A stretch of 50,364 bases of DNA from Planctomycetota bacterium. GTDB taxonomy: Bacteria; Planctomycetota; Phycisphaerae; Sedimentisphaerales; Anaerobacaceae. The number at the start of each line of letters is the position of its first letter. Within the stretch, counting starts at the first letter, position 1. Below are positions 8,468 to 16,865 of the stretch, piece after piece. The stretch covers positions 1 to 50,364 of the forward strand of contig JADFMM010000011.1 of NCBI GenBank assembly GCA_022563885.1. Reading direction: 5' to 3'. The translations under genes were made by a program, and so were the position numbers. Under the pieces are notes generated by a model. That model searched no databases. It was not told where the DNA came from and worked only from the letters and a program-made list of their open reading frames with translations.

Positions 8468-9603
8468 CCCCACCGATGATCATCCCGGCCAACTGTGTCC
8501 ACCCTCGCAGCAGCCGGCGGACTGCCGGACCATACCGTCTCACCGGCGCACACCGGCAGACGGCATTCACATTGATCGAACTGGTCATGTGTACCCTGAT
8601 CGCAGCGACCCTCATGATGGGCATTGGCTCGACCATGCTGGTCTCCGTACGTGCCCTGCCGCAAGGCGATTCGGCCTCCAGCGCCACCCTCACGGCCAGT
8701 CCGATCGTGGATCAACTCGCCATGGAACTGCAAAATGCCGTGACCATTAACAGTCGTTCCGCGACCATGGTCGAGTTCACGGTAGCCGACCGCGATGGCG
8801 ACGAGGTGGTCGAGACCCTCCGCTGGGAGTGGTCGGGCACGGCCGGAGATCCTCTCACCCGCCAGTACAACGGGGCGGACCCCGTGGCCCTGCTGGAGGG
8901 CGTGCAGGCATTGACGCTCACCTACCATGTGGAACTGTTGACCGAGGAGATCACACCCCAGAACGAGAGCGCCGAGACACTCCTGATCGGATACGAGGCT
9001 ACCGAGAACCTCTATGACCCGGACGTGGACTACAACGAATGGCTGGGCCAGTATTTTCTGCCCTCCCTCCCTCACAATGCCTTGAGTTGGAAAGTCACGC
9101 GGGTGGGGTTCTATGCCAAGGCCAGTGGCCCCCCCGTTCAGGTCGCCAAAGTCCAACTCCGCCTACCCACGGCCCAGAATCAACCCAGCATGACCGTGCT
9201 GGAAGAGAAAACCATGTATGAACACACGCTGACCGGTGGCTTCCTGCTACAGGAGTTCAACTTCTCCAGCGTATCGGGACTCTCTCCGGACCAGGGCCTC
9301 TGCCTGGTCTTCACGGGATCGTCCTATTTCGATGCCTGCCTCCTGAGGGGCCAATCGGCGGGTGCGGCCATGCCCGAAAGTCACTTGGTGTTTTCGGCGA
9401 ACCAGAGTTCCTCTTGGTCGACCTATAACGACAAGGCCCTACTGTTCTCCATCTACGGTACGGTCACGACACCCGGCCTACCCGTGATAGAGAGTGCATA
9501 TTTGCTGAAAACCGTGGACATTGATCTTAGACCGAGTACGCACGACAGCTCCTCCATCCGAACCGGCGTGCCCATTCTCAACCAGCCGAGGGTGATGGAA
9601 TGA
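8464..9603 (+). CDS. Minor pseudopilin, GspJ/PilW-like
   Basis: The 379-residue product is long for a pseudopilin. A 34-residue leader precedes FTLIELVMCTLIAATLMMG. Cleavage is expected before Phe35, and Glu39 is at +5, but the -1 residue is Ala34 instead of the usual Gly. The globular part resembles GspJ/PilW near LAMELQNAVTI. It then extends by about 200 residues that look beta-rich and end in a segment compatible with a jelly-roll-like or carbohydrate-binding fold; I could not assign it. Start and stop both overlap neighbours through ATGA, so translation is probably coupled to gspH and to the next gene. Confidence 0.8.
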   Translation: MTPPMIIPANCVHPRSSRRTAGPYRLTGAHRQTAFTLIELVMCTLIAATLMMGIGSTMLVSVRALPQGDSASSATLTASPIVDQLAMELQNAVTINSRSATMVEFTVADRDGDEVVETLRWEWSGTAGDPLTRQYNGADPVALLEGVQALTLTYHVELLTEEITPQNESAETLLIGYEATENLYDPDVDYNEWLGQYFLPSLPHNALSWKVTRVGFYAKASGPPVQVAKVQLRLPTAQNQPSMTVLEEKTMYEHTLTGGFLLQEFNFSSVSGLSPDQGLCLVFTGSSYFDACLLRGQSAGAAMPESHLVFSANQSSSWSTYNDKALLFSIYGTVTTPGLPVIESAYLLKTVDIDLRPSTHDSSSIRTGVPILNQPRVME

Positions 9604-10118
9604 TGCCGACTCAAGCCAAGTACAAGAGGCCAGCTTATCGCATCGGCGCCTTCACACTGGTCGAATCTGTCATATCGATGGTCATCGTGGGTGTCATGCT
9701 GGTCGCCGCCCTCAATACGGTGGGTGCCTCTCGACTCAATCAATACAAGACATGGACGCGCGCTCAGGGTCGACTCCTGGCCGAGTCCCTCTTGGCGGAA
9801 ATCTTCACACAGCCCTATTCCGATCCCAACGGTGCCCCCCTATTCGGCGTCGAAGTGGGTGAGGATGCCGATACCCGCGACGCCTTCGACGATGTGGACG
9901 ACTATCACACCTGGACATCAAGCCCCCCTACCGAAAAAACAGGCACAGAGATGGCCTCGTGGGGCCGCTGGCGGCGTAGTGTGACGGTCGAGTGGGTCGA
10001 TCCGGCGAATCCCACGCTCGTACAGGGGACGGAAAGTATGGCCAAACGGGTCACGGTCAAGGTCCATTGCGGAGGCATGCCGGTCGCCACGCTGGTCGCG
10101 ATCAAGACCGATCACTGA
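9600..10118 (+). CDS. Minor pseudopilin, GspI/PilV-like
   Basis: The 172-residue product has leader MMPTQAKYKRPAYRIGA, then FTLVESVISMVIVGVMLVAA. Cleavage is predicted between Ala17 and Phe18, and Glu22 is at +5. The following RLLAESLLAEIFTQPY is the hallmark of GspI/PilV proteins, which often have a 'QLAESLL' stretch after the helix. Two adjacent ATG codons (9600 and 9603) could serve as start; the first overlaps the preceding TGA. As in the GspJ-like protein, -1 is Ala. Confidence 0.82.
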   Translation: MMPTQAKYKRPAYRIGAFTLVESVISMVIVGVMLVAALNTVGASRLNQYKTWTRAQGRLLAESLLAEIFTQPYSDPNGAPLFGVEVGEDADTRDAFDDVDDYHTWTSSPPTEKTGTEMASWGRWRRSVTVEWVDPANPTLVQGTESMAKRVTVKVHCGGMPVATLVAIKTDH

Positions 10119-10133
10119 ACATGCGGATAATAC

Positions 10134-11375
10134 ATGAGATATGAATGCAGATGTAGAAACCGGGGCAGCATCTATCTCTTCGTGCTGGCCTCCTCGTTGA
10201 TCATCACCATCATCGGGATGGGATCGTTGTTCGCGGTCCGCGTGCAGAGCCGCTCGGCCCGGACCGCCGAAGCGGCGACCCACGTCCGCCTCTGCGCCCA
10301 ATCGGCCCTGGAGCTGGGGTTGCTCATGGTCACGCAGGATCCGAATTGGCGGACGACCCAAGCCAATGGCCATTGGCTCTCGGGCACATCCCTGGGCGAC
10401 GCGACGCTCAGCCTGGAGGGGATCGATCCGCTCGACGGCGATCTAACCGACAACGAGTATGAACCCCTGGTCTTGACCGGGACGGGCCAAAAGGGACTCG
10501 CCCGCTACAAGACCCAAGTCACCCTGGTCGCCAACGTCAAAGCCCTGGAGGCCCTCAACACCTGTGTCCATGCGAAAAAAAGGCTGCACGTCCACCTAGG
10601 CAATCAGCTCACCGCCTCCGGTGCCCCGGCCTCCACCAACGAGGATCTGGACAACGACGGCACGATCACCGGAGACGTCCACGCCGACACGGTCACCGCC
10701 GCCGGCACCATCACGGGAGAGTTGACCGAAGGCGCCGTCCAAAAGCGACTTCCCGACGCCGCCGTGATCACCGACTACCTCAGTAAAGCAACGACCGTGC
10801 CTTTCACCGGCGATATCGACAAACAACTGCTGACCCCCGCCTACAACCCCTGGGGGGCGGAAAATGCCGACGGCGTCTATTTCATCGACACGGGCGACCA
10901 GGACCTGACTATCAAAGATTCCAGAATCCATGGGACGTTGATCGTCGATGTCGGCAACAAGAAACTCTTTTTGACAGAGTCCCTACTGCTGCACGCCTAC
11001 CGATCGGACTATCCGGTGCTCATCGTCATAGGAAAGTTGAACATCGAACTCAAGAGTGGGGACATCCCGCTGTCGGAGACGGACCTCGGCGTCAACTTCA
11101 ACCCGCCGGGCGTTCCCTACCTAGGCCAGATGGACGACGACACAGACGATGACTATCCCAACGAAATACAGGGCCTCATCCACGTCACGAAGAAACTAAC
11201 GCTCAAAGAGACGGCCCGCATCGTCGGGGCAATCATCTGCGAAGATAAAGTTGATGGTCACGGCGATAACGTGATCGTCCACGATCCGGGTCTCTACGCC
11301 AGCCCTCCGGTGGGTTACACCTATGTGGACGGCATGAAGGTATCGCCCGGTAGCTACCAGCGGGTGGTGGACTAG
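10134..11375 (+). CDS. GspK/PilX-like tip pseudopilin with beta-rich C-terminal domain
   Basis: The 413-residue product begins with a short Arg/Cys-rich leader and Gly11, then SIYLFVLASSLIITIIGMG. It lacks Glu at +5, which is normal for GspK and PilX-type minor subunits. The conserved RLCAQSALELGL helix follows, typical of GspK/PilX. The C-terminal 250 residues have repeated short strands (GTITGDVHADTVTAAGTITG) and a beta-solenoid look that is not part of classic GspK. It ends the plus-strand operon, 15 bp after the previous gene, and converges on ftsK. Confidence 0.72.
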   Translation: MRYECRCRNRGSIYLFVLASSLIITIIGMGSLFAVRVQSRSARTAEAATHVRLCAQSALELGLLMVTQDPNWRTTQANGHWLSGTSLGDATLSLEGIDPLDGDLTDNEYEPLVLTGTGQKGLARYKTQVTLVANVKALEALNTCVHAKKRLHVHLGNQLTASGAPASTNEDLDNDGTITGDVHADTVTAAGTITGELTEGAVQKRLPDAAVITDYLSKATTVPFTGDIDKQLLTPAYNPWGAENADGVYFIDTGDQDLTIKDSRIHGTLIVDVGNKKLFLTESLLLHAYRSDYPVLIVIGKLNIELKSGDIPLSETDLGVNFNPPGVPYLGQMDDDTDDDYPNEIQGLIHVTKKLTLKETARIVGAIICEDKVDGHGDNVIVHDPGLYASPPVGYTYVDGMKVSPGSYQRVVD

Positions 11376-11381
11376 CCGGGG

Positions 11382-11450
11382 TAGTAATCAGTAATCAGTG
11401 CCAGAGTAATCAGTTTTTGGCCCAAACCGATTACTGATTACTGATTACTA
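11382..11450. repeat. GATTACT-heptamer inverted repeat between convergent genes
   Basis: AGTAATCAGTAATCAGT (11383-11399) is the exact reverse complement of ACTGATTACTGATTACT (11433-11449), and flanking T11382 and A11450 also pair. The right arm is three GATTACT heptamers in a row (11429-11449). The left arm has two AGTAATC heptamers plus a third at 11405-11411. The ftsK stop codon (11448-11450, minus strand) lies inside the right arm. It sits between two convergent genes and may act as a two-way terminator; it could also be a dispersed repeat. Confidence 0.8.
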
Positions 11451-14132
11451 TGCCTTTTCCTCCTCCACATCCTTATATTCGTACTCGTACTCATATTCGT
11501 CGTCGGCGTCGGCGGTTTCTCCTTCTTCCGCGGCCTCGTCTGCCTTCGCGACGACCTTGACGACCTCATCCTCATCGTCGTCGCCTTCCAGGTTACCATC
11601 ACTCTCCAAGGCCATGTACTCCTTTTGCCCCTCGCTCACATAGGCCTGCTCAGGGACGGTTTCGACGGGGATCGCCGGCGTGGGCGTCGGGTCCGCTTGG
11701 TCCGCCAAGTCGGCAAATCCGGCTTCTCCATCCGCCTGCATCTGTCGACAGACGGCCTCGTATTCCTTGAGCGTCATCAGCACTTCACGGGCCTGACTGC
11801 CCTTGTACTCGCCGAGAATCCCGGACGCAGCCATCATCTCGATGATGCGCGAGGAGCGGGCATAGCCGATGCTCAAGCGGCGCTGCAGCAGGGAGACGCT
11901 GCCTCGCTTGCACTCGAGTACGATCCGCGCCGCCTCGTCAAATAGATCGTCCTTTTTGATTTCGCTGGTATCGATGGCCTTGAGCTGGGTCAGTTCCGGG
12001 TGGAACTGGGGCTCGGCAATCTCCTTGAGATGATTGACGATCCTGCGAATCTCGGCGTCATCCAGGAAAGTGCCCTGGGCCCGAATCAGATCACTGGTCC
12101 CCGGTTTGAGAAAGAGCATATCTCCCTCACCCAGGAGCATCTCGGCCCCATTCTGGTCGAGAATAATGCGACTGTCCATCCGGGCCGCCACCCTGAAGCC
12201 GATGCGGCAGGGCATATTCGATTTAATGAGTCCGGTCACGACCGTGGCCTGGGGCCGCTGCGTGGCCAGCACGATGTGGATGCCGACCGCGCGGCTCTTC
12301 TGGGCCAGCCGCACGATGTAGCTCTCGATCTCCTTCGGGGCGGTCATCATCAGGTCGGCCAGCTCATCGATGATGATCACGATGTAGGGCAGTTTCTTGG
12401 GGATCTTGGCCTCTTCGTCGGATGTCGTCGGCTTGAAACGATTGATGATCTCTTCGGCGCCCAGTTTGTTGAAGTCGGCGATGTTTTTGACCCTGGCCTC
12501 TGCCAGCACCGCATAGCGTTCATCCATCTTCACCGTGGCCCACTCCAGAATCTGCACGGCCATATCGGTTTCCGTCACGATGGGACACATCAGGTGGGGA
12601 ATGGTGTTGAATGCCGTCATCTCCACCATCTTGGGATCGACCAGCACCAGCTTGACCTCGTCCGGACGTTTCGTCAGCAGGATGCTCACAATGATGCTGT
12701 TTATGCAGATACTCTTGCCCGATCCGGTCGTACCGGCAATCAACAAATGGGGCATTTTGGCCAGGTCGCAGACCAAGGCCTCTCCGGCGGAGTCCTTGCC
12801 CAAGAACAGGGGAATGTTCATCTCCGTCGGCCCGGACCCGGCCAACTCAATCAGATTCTTGACACGAACCTTTTCTTTGTGGCTGTTGGGCACTTCAATG
12901 CCGATCGTGTGTTTGCCGGGCAAGGGCGCAACGACGCGGACCGCCCCCGCACTCAAGGCCCGGGCGATGTCGTTGGAGAGACTGGTGATGCGGCTGACCT
13001 TGATGCCGGCGGCCAACTGCAACTCAAACAGGGTAATCACAGGCCCCGTCTCCGCCGCGACGACCTCGGCATTGATGCTGAACTCGGCCATGAATTGCTC
13101 GAGGGCAGCGGCCTTTGACTTTACCACGCGTTCCTGTTCCTCGGCATAGCCATACTCCGGCTCGGACAACAACGCGAGCGGGGGGAGCGTGTAATCATCA
13201 TAGGTGGGCTGCACATAGGCGCTCTTTCTGGCCCCCTTCGCCTCATTTCGGTGAACGGCCAAGGCCTTGAGTCGCTCGAAGGTCGATTGAGGCTCCTCTT
13301 GCTTTTCGGCCGGGCCTTGATCCTCTTGCCCCTCGTCTTCCAGCTCGTCCTCCACCAACTCCTCGATCCCTTTCTCGTCGTCAAAGTCCTCCTCACCCGC
13401 GTCCGGAACAGACTCAGAAACCCCAGGCTCCAGGGCGGCTGGACGCCTCGCAAGGGCTTGCCCCGCCCGTTGACGGGCGTTCAGTTTGTGCCAAATTTCA
13501 CCTAGGGCGTCCGATCGTTCTCGGGCCAGAGACCAAGCGGGGCGCACGATCCCCATGGCCCTAAGAAAACATTTGCCGGCCCAAATGGGAATAAATAGTA
13601 GTAGCGTGTCCGCCATGAGCATGAGCCCGACCACCCAGATCGCCGACAGCAGAATGAACGAACCCAGCCGGGCGAAACTCGTCTGCAAGAAAGAGTAGGT
13701 CGCGACGCCCAACACGCCCCCCGACCCAATCGGGAAGGCGTAGAGACGATGAGGCCACAGTCCGTAGAAGCTTGCGGAAATGGCCACAGTCAGCAAAACC
13801 AGGCCGATGGTTCGAAGGATGGGCTGGTCGATCTCCCGTTTGGCCAGCTTGGCAACCAGAAGCGAGATAAAATAGATCAGGACCAGGAACGTGCCGGGTC
13901 CCAGGTGATAGAGCAGGTGGTAAGCGAAAAAGGCACCGACAGATCCGCACCAGTTGCCGGGGGGACTGTTGTTGGGATAGACAAAGGGACTGGGCCAATC
14001 GGAATAGTTGAAGCTCACGCAGCTAAAGAAAAGCACGAGACCAAATACAATGCCGAAACAGAAAAGGGCTGCCTGGGCCCCCGCCCCGTAATGCGGGGCT
14101 GCTTTGTTTTTTCGTTTTTTCTTCTTCGCCAC
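11448..14132 (-). CDS. ftsK: DNA translocase FtsK/SpoIIIE
   Basis: FtsK pumps chromosomal DNA through the closing division site. Four to five N-terminal membrane helices are followed by an acidic linker and the motor. The Walker A is LLIAGTTGSGKS, the Walker B is YIVIIIDELADL, and TQRPQ lies in the sensor region. The C-terminal gamma winged helix (LLQRRLSIGYARSSRIIEMM) normally reads polar KOPS sites and contacts XerD. After gamma comes an unusual acidic tail of about 90 residues with an EYEYEYEY run. The frame is open to 14237, but I prefer the GTG at 14130-14132 (VAKKKKRKNK) because the preceding 35 residues are not FtsK-like; the ribosome-binding site is weak. Length from there is about 894 residues. 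Confidence 0.92.
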   Translation of the reverse strand: MAKKKKRKNKAAPHYGAGAQAALFCFGIVFGLVLFFSCVSFNYSDWPSPFVYPNNSPPGNWCGSVGAFFAYHLLYHLGPGTFLVLIYFISLLVAKLAKREIDQPILRTIGLVLLTVAISASFYGLWPHRLYAFPIGSGGVLGVATYSFLQTSFARLGSFILLSAIWVVGLMLMADTLLLFIPIWAGKCFLRAMGIVRPAWSLARERSDALGEIWHKLNARQRAGQALARRPAALEPGVSESVPDAGEEDFDDEKGIEELVEDELEDEGQEDQGPAEKQEEPQSTFERLKALAVHRNEAKGARKSAYVQPTYDDYTLPPLALLSEPEYGYAEEQERVVKSKAAALEQFMAEFSINAEVVAAETGPVITLFELQLAAGIKVSRITSLSNDIARALSAGAVRVVAPLPGKHTIGIEVPNSHKEKVRVKNLIELAGSGPTEMNIPLFLGKDSAGEALVCDLAKMPHLLIAGTTGSGKSICINSIIVSILLTKRPDEVKLVLVDPKMVEMTAFNTIPHLMCPIVTETDMAVQILEWATVKMDERYAVLAEARVKNIADFNKLGAEEIINRFKPTTSDEEAKIPKKLPYIVIIIDELADLMMTAPKEIESYIVRLAQKSRAVGIHIVLATQRPQATVVTGLIKSNMPCRIGFRVAARMDSRIILDQNGAEMLLGEGDMLFLKPGTSDLIRAQGTFLDDAEIRRIVNHLKEIAEPQFHPELTQLKAIDTSEIKKDDLFDEAARIVLECKRGSVSLLQRRLSIGYARSSRIIEMMAASGILGEYKGSQAREVLMTLKEYEAVCRQMQADGEAGFADLADQADPTPTPAIPVETVPEQAYVSEGQKEYMALESDGNLEGDDDEDEVVKVVAKADEAAEEGETADADDEYEYEYEYKDVEEEKA

Positions 14133-14237
14133 GTTCAGCCCCAGCAGAACGACTGGAAACCACCCTCCGGCGAGCGATGTCGCCTCATCACGAAGGTGCC
14201 TCACGACGCCGGTGCTACACCACACCTGGAAAATCAC

Positions 14238-14658
14238 GCAGAAGGGCCCTGCGTCTGCTAGTCATATCGGCCGAGCCCGGCGTTTATCTGCACTTTTGTC
14301 GCGTTTACCGGGTGGGAATCTCGCTGCAGAGGGGAGAAAAAAGGGCCTGGTTCATGTCCGAGTCACGTTCCCGATCGTTGTCGTGATCGCACTCGTCATC
14401 GAAACAGAGAATTGGGGCAATCAGGGGCATCGATTACGACAACGGCTACGCCAGATTGCGACCAAGAGGAGTGGTACACGGACTGGCACCTATGCGAGGA
14501 TACTTTTGAACCAGGCTAAAAAAAATACCCCGAGCGAATCCTTTCGCAACGGGGCAACGAAAAACACTAAACATGTGTCTGCTACCGGCTTAGGCCCAGC
14601 AGCATTCTTTAAAAATCACCACTAACCGGCCATGCCATCGGAGACGCGAGTCCAACAA
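14238..14658. other. Non-coding spacer between ftsK and the TPR lipoprotein gene
   Basis: This stretch of about 420 bp holds no convincing gene. The plus-strand frames through it lack recognisable motifs. Its one clear feature is the terminator at 14517-14554. The ftsK promoter is expected in the rest, but no confident -35/-10 pair was found. Confidence 0.5.
14517..14554 (-). terminator. Rho-independent terminator of the TPR lipoprotein gene
   Basis: On the minus strand CCCCG and GCGAA pair with TTCGC and CGGGG around an AGGA loop (14528-14554), followed by TATTTTTTTT (14517-14527). The stem and U-run are in the right order for transcripts coming from the TPR gene, whose stop codon is about 105 bp upstream. 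Confidence 0.8.
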
Positions 14659-15357
14659 TCACTGTTGTACTACGATTTCTTGCGATTCGAGAGCAGGGTC
14701 CACCGGCGCCTCCACCACGACTCCCATCTTGCCAAGCTCGCCGGCAACATCCGCCTGGGCCGGATCGTATCCAAAACTCTTGGTAAAGTAGGCCTTCGCC
14801 TGCTCGAGGTCTCGGCGGACCAGGTAAAAATACCCCAACTGCCTGTGGGCCTCAGCCGACTGAGGAGCCAGTAGCACCGCCTGATCGAACGACCGCAAGG
14901 CAAAGGCATCTAAGCCTTCGTCACCCAACGCTTTAGCAAATTTTACCATCTCCACGGGACTCGCAAGCAACTGTCGCTGATACTTGGCGCAGAGGCGATC
15001 GGCCGCCGCTTCGTCGCCCGTTGCCACGTGGGACTTTATGTTGGCAGCCTGACTTTGACGATGGGCCGGATCAAGACCCAGCGCGGTCCTGATGTGGTAC
15101 CCTGCCTGGTCCCATAGGCCTTCCGATTGATAGTGCCGACCCAGTTCACAGTGCAGGTCCGCGTTGGCAAAGTCAGACTTCAATCGCTGCTGCAAGTAAC
15201 TTTCCTTGTCGGGCACCACGCTCATGTTCGTCGTTGACACCAAGGGCATCGGTTGATTGCATCCGGCCAGCAACCCAAGAAAAAGGCAGAAACACGTCAA
15301 CCCCGCCATACGGTGATCTGTCTGGTAAAGAAACGCTGCTCTGCCTGATAACGTCAT
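14659..15357 (-). CDS. TPR-containing lipoprotein
   Basis: The N-terminal signal region ends in a lipobox LLAGC, so the protein is probably lipid-anchored. The rest, about 200 residues, is helical with TPR-type repeats: ADLHCELGRHYQSEGLWDQA, then a pair near AFALRSFDQAVLLAPQSAEA and RQLGYFYLVRRDLEQAKAYF. TPR proteins act as scaffolds; the partner is unknown. I prefer the ATG at 15357 because GGGGAG lies about 7 bases upstream; the frame is open to 15390, and an ATG at 15309 directly before the hydrophobic core is an alternative. A good terminator follows. No neighbour suggests a pathway. Confidence 0.78.
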   Translation of the reverse strand: MTLSGRAAFLYQTDHRMAGLTCFCLFLGLLAGCNQPMPLVSTTNMSVVPDKESYLQQRLKSDFANADLHCELGRHYQSEGLWDQAGYHIRTALGLDPAHRQSQAANIKSHVATGDEAAADRLCAKYQRQLLASPVEMVKFAKALGDEGLDAFALRSFDQAVLLAPQSAEAHRQLGYFYLVRRDLEQAKAYFTKSFGYDPAQADVAGELGKMGVVVEAPVDPALESQEIVVQQ

Positions 15358-15390
15358 TTCCAGGCTCCCCGACGACATAAGCCCTTCCAT

Positions 15391-16301
15391 CCTTACAAGT
15401 TGTTTTCGTTCGATATAATGAACAGGTGCATTCTCGCTGGACGACTAGGCACTTGCAAGGAAAAAACCGACACTTGTCCGATAAAGTTTAGGTATCCAAG
15501 AGGATAATGTCACTCGCTCTGCTTGAAGCAGACTTTATTTCTATGCTGTGAAGTTGAATTGCAACGGCAGTCGACCGATACTGATACTGGCAAGAATGAT
15601 TGTCCTGGGGCCCTACCATTGAATCGACCGGACTCGCCGAAACAAATGGGGCAACCCGATGCATCAGGAGCATCGCCAAAAACATTTGACTGACCCGATC
15701 GAACTCTCAGAAAAACTGCTCGACGCATTGCCGATGTCACGACCTCGGAACATTCCCGAGGACCAAGCCTTATGATCGCGCCGCATCACAACGCCAAATC
15801 GGATCGCCGCCCACTGCGACCAGAAGTCTTTTCATATGAAGCACTTTCGCGACATGGGTGTGAAGGAGATCGGGCAAGATCAAGGCATAGCCTGGAACCA
15901 TTCAGGGGTACCACTCAAACATGGCGCGGACCAGTCGATCGACGCAAAGAGCGTGGTGCCTATCCTAGCAGGTCCTTCACAGACAGTTACGAGAAAAACA
16001 CTTGAGGCTATGTTCGGTGCCCATTAAATTACCTGTTTCCACAATAGAATTATAAGTTAGTGTATTTAAGTAAAATAAGTCGGCACCAACGAAGAGGAAT
16101 AGGAGGAACACGCCTAACCCCAGGGCTAACCGTTCACCGATCATGTCGAGCAGAGGTGAACCGCAGAATATCGACACGGAATGTCCAACGGTGAAGTTAA
16201 CGTGGCTCATGAACTTTTTCATCAGACACTTGACTTTCCTTGTTCGATATTCAACGGTTCAAACCACCCTTGCCATGACTCCTATAATGTGAAAACCCTG
16301 T
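15391..16301. other. Gene-poor spacer with dispersed repeats
   Basis: More than 900 bp hold no gene I can support. Short frames (for example 15488-15685 minus, 15836-16027 plus) have no recognisable motif and no ribosome-binding site. Two pieces of a dispersed repeat occur here: 16152-16196, which on the minus strand reads NFTVGHSVSIFC and recurs at 40928-40973, and TTCCTTGTTCGATATTC at 16235-16251. AT content rises around 16040-16080. The region looks like eroded sequence beside the sigma-factor pseudogene. Confidence 0.5.
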
Positions 16302-16830
16302 TTGGTCTGGGAAGGAAACATTTTGCGGGCAAGCCCGGCTCGACGTCGCCCAGGTGATGGCGGCAGAGGGCCATTGATTGACCTCCTGACGCGTCAGTCT
16401 GACGCCTCACTCGCCGGCCTGTTGGCTTGGGCGTGGAGGGAGGCCCAGGACGTGATACAGGATGTGTCGGTGCAAGCACTTGAACACCAACATTTGGAGT
16501 TCACGGACCAAGAAGCAGGCGCCTGGTTGATACGAACGACGGCGAATCGGCTGCAAACTGGAACACCGAAAAGCGAAACCTGAAACGCCGGCATCGATAT
16601 AGCCGGTATGTGCTGCAGGAGATCTTACCCAAGCTAAACGCATCCAGGCCCCCAGACATGGATGCCGACGCGGTGGACACGGTGACATGCTGAACGAGGC
16701 CCTCAATGAACTGAGTGAGACCCTGTTTGGTGCCTCTGGTCTTGCGATACTACTGTGAAATGAATTTCACCGAAATGGGCCAAGTTCTGCCTGGTTCAAT
16801 TCTGGGTTACAGGACTCGACGTAGTAATCG
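16302..16830 (+). pseudogene. Frameshifted ECF sigma-70 factor remnant
   Basis: Region 2 is readable in one frame (AQDVIQDVSVQALEH, then AWLIRTTANRL, ending about 16555). After a shift the next frame reads NTEKRNLKRRHRYSRYVLQE to a stop near 16690. MLNEALNELSETL continues from 16687, and after another shift near 16735 the frame gives LRYYCEMNFTEMGQVL with TRR, the helix-turn-helix of region 4. All blocks occur in the right order for an ECF sigma factor, but at least two frameshifts and internal stops break it. No intact start or ribosome-binding site is obvious. Such sigma factors are abundant in Planctomycetota, so a recently decayed paralogue is plausible. Confidence 0.75.
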
Positions 16831-16865
16831 CTGCTCTTCGGATTGCGATGGGGGCATTCTTTGAG

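Noticed and set aside
12000-13118. A 372-codon plus-strand frame
   Set aside because: It lies wholly antisense to ftsK, with Walker motifs on the other strand, and has no own motif.
15836-16027. A 63-codon frame as a small gene
   Set aside because: No ribosome-binding site, no family, and neighbours are eroded or repeat sequence.
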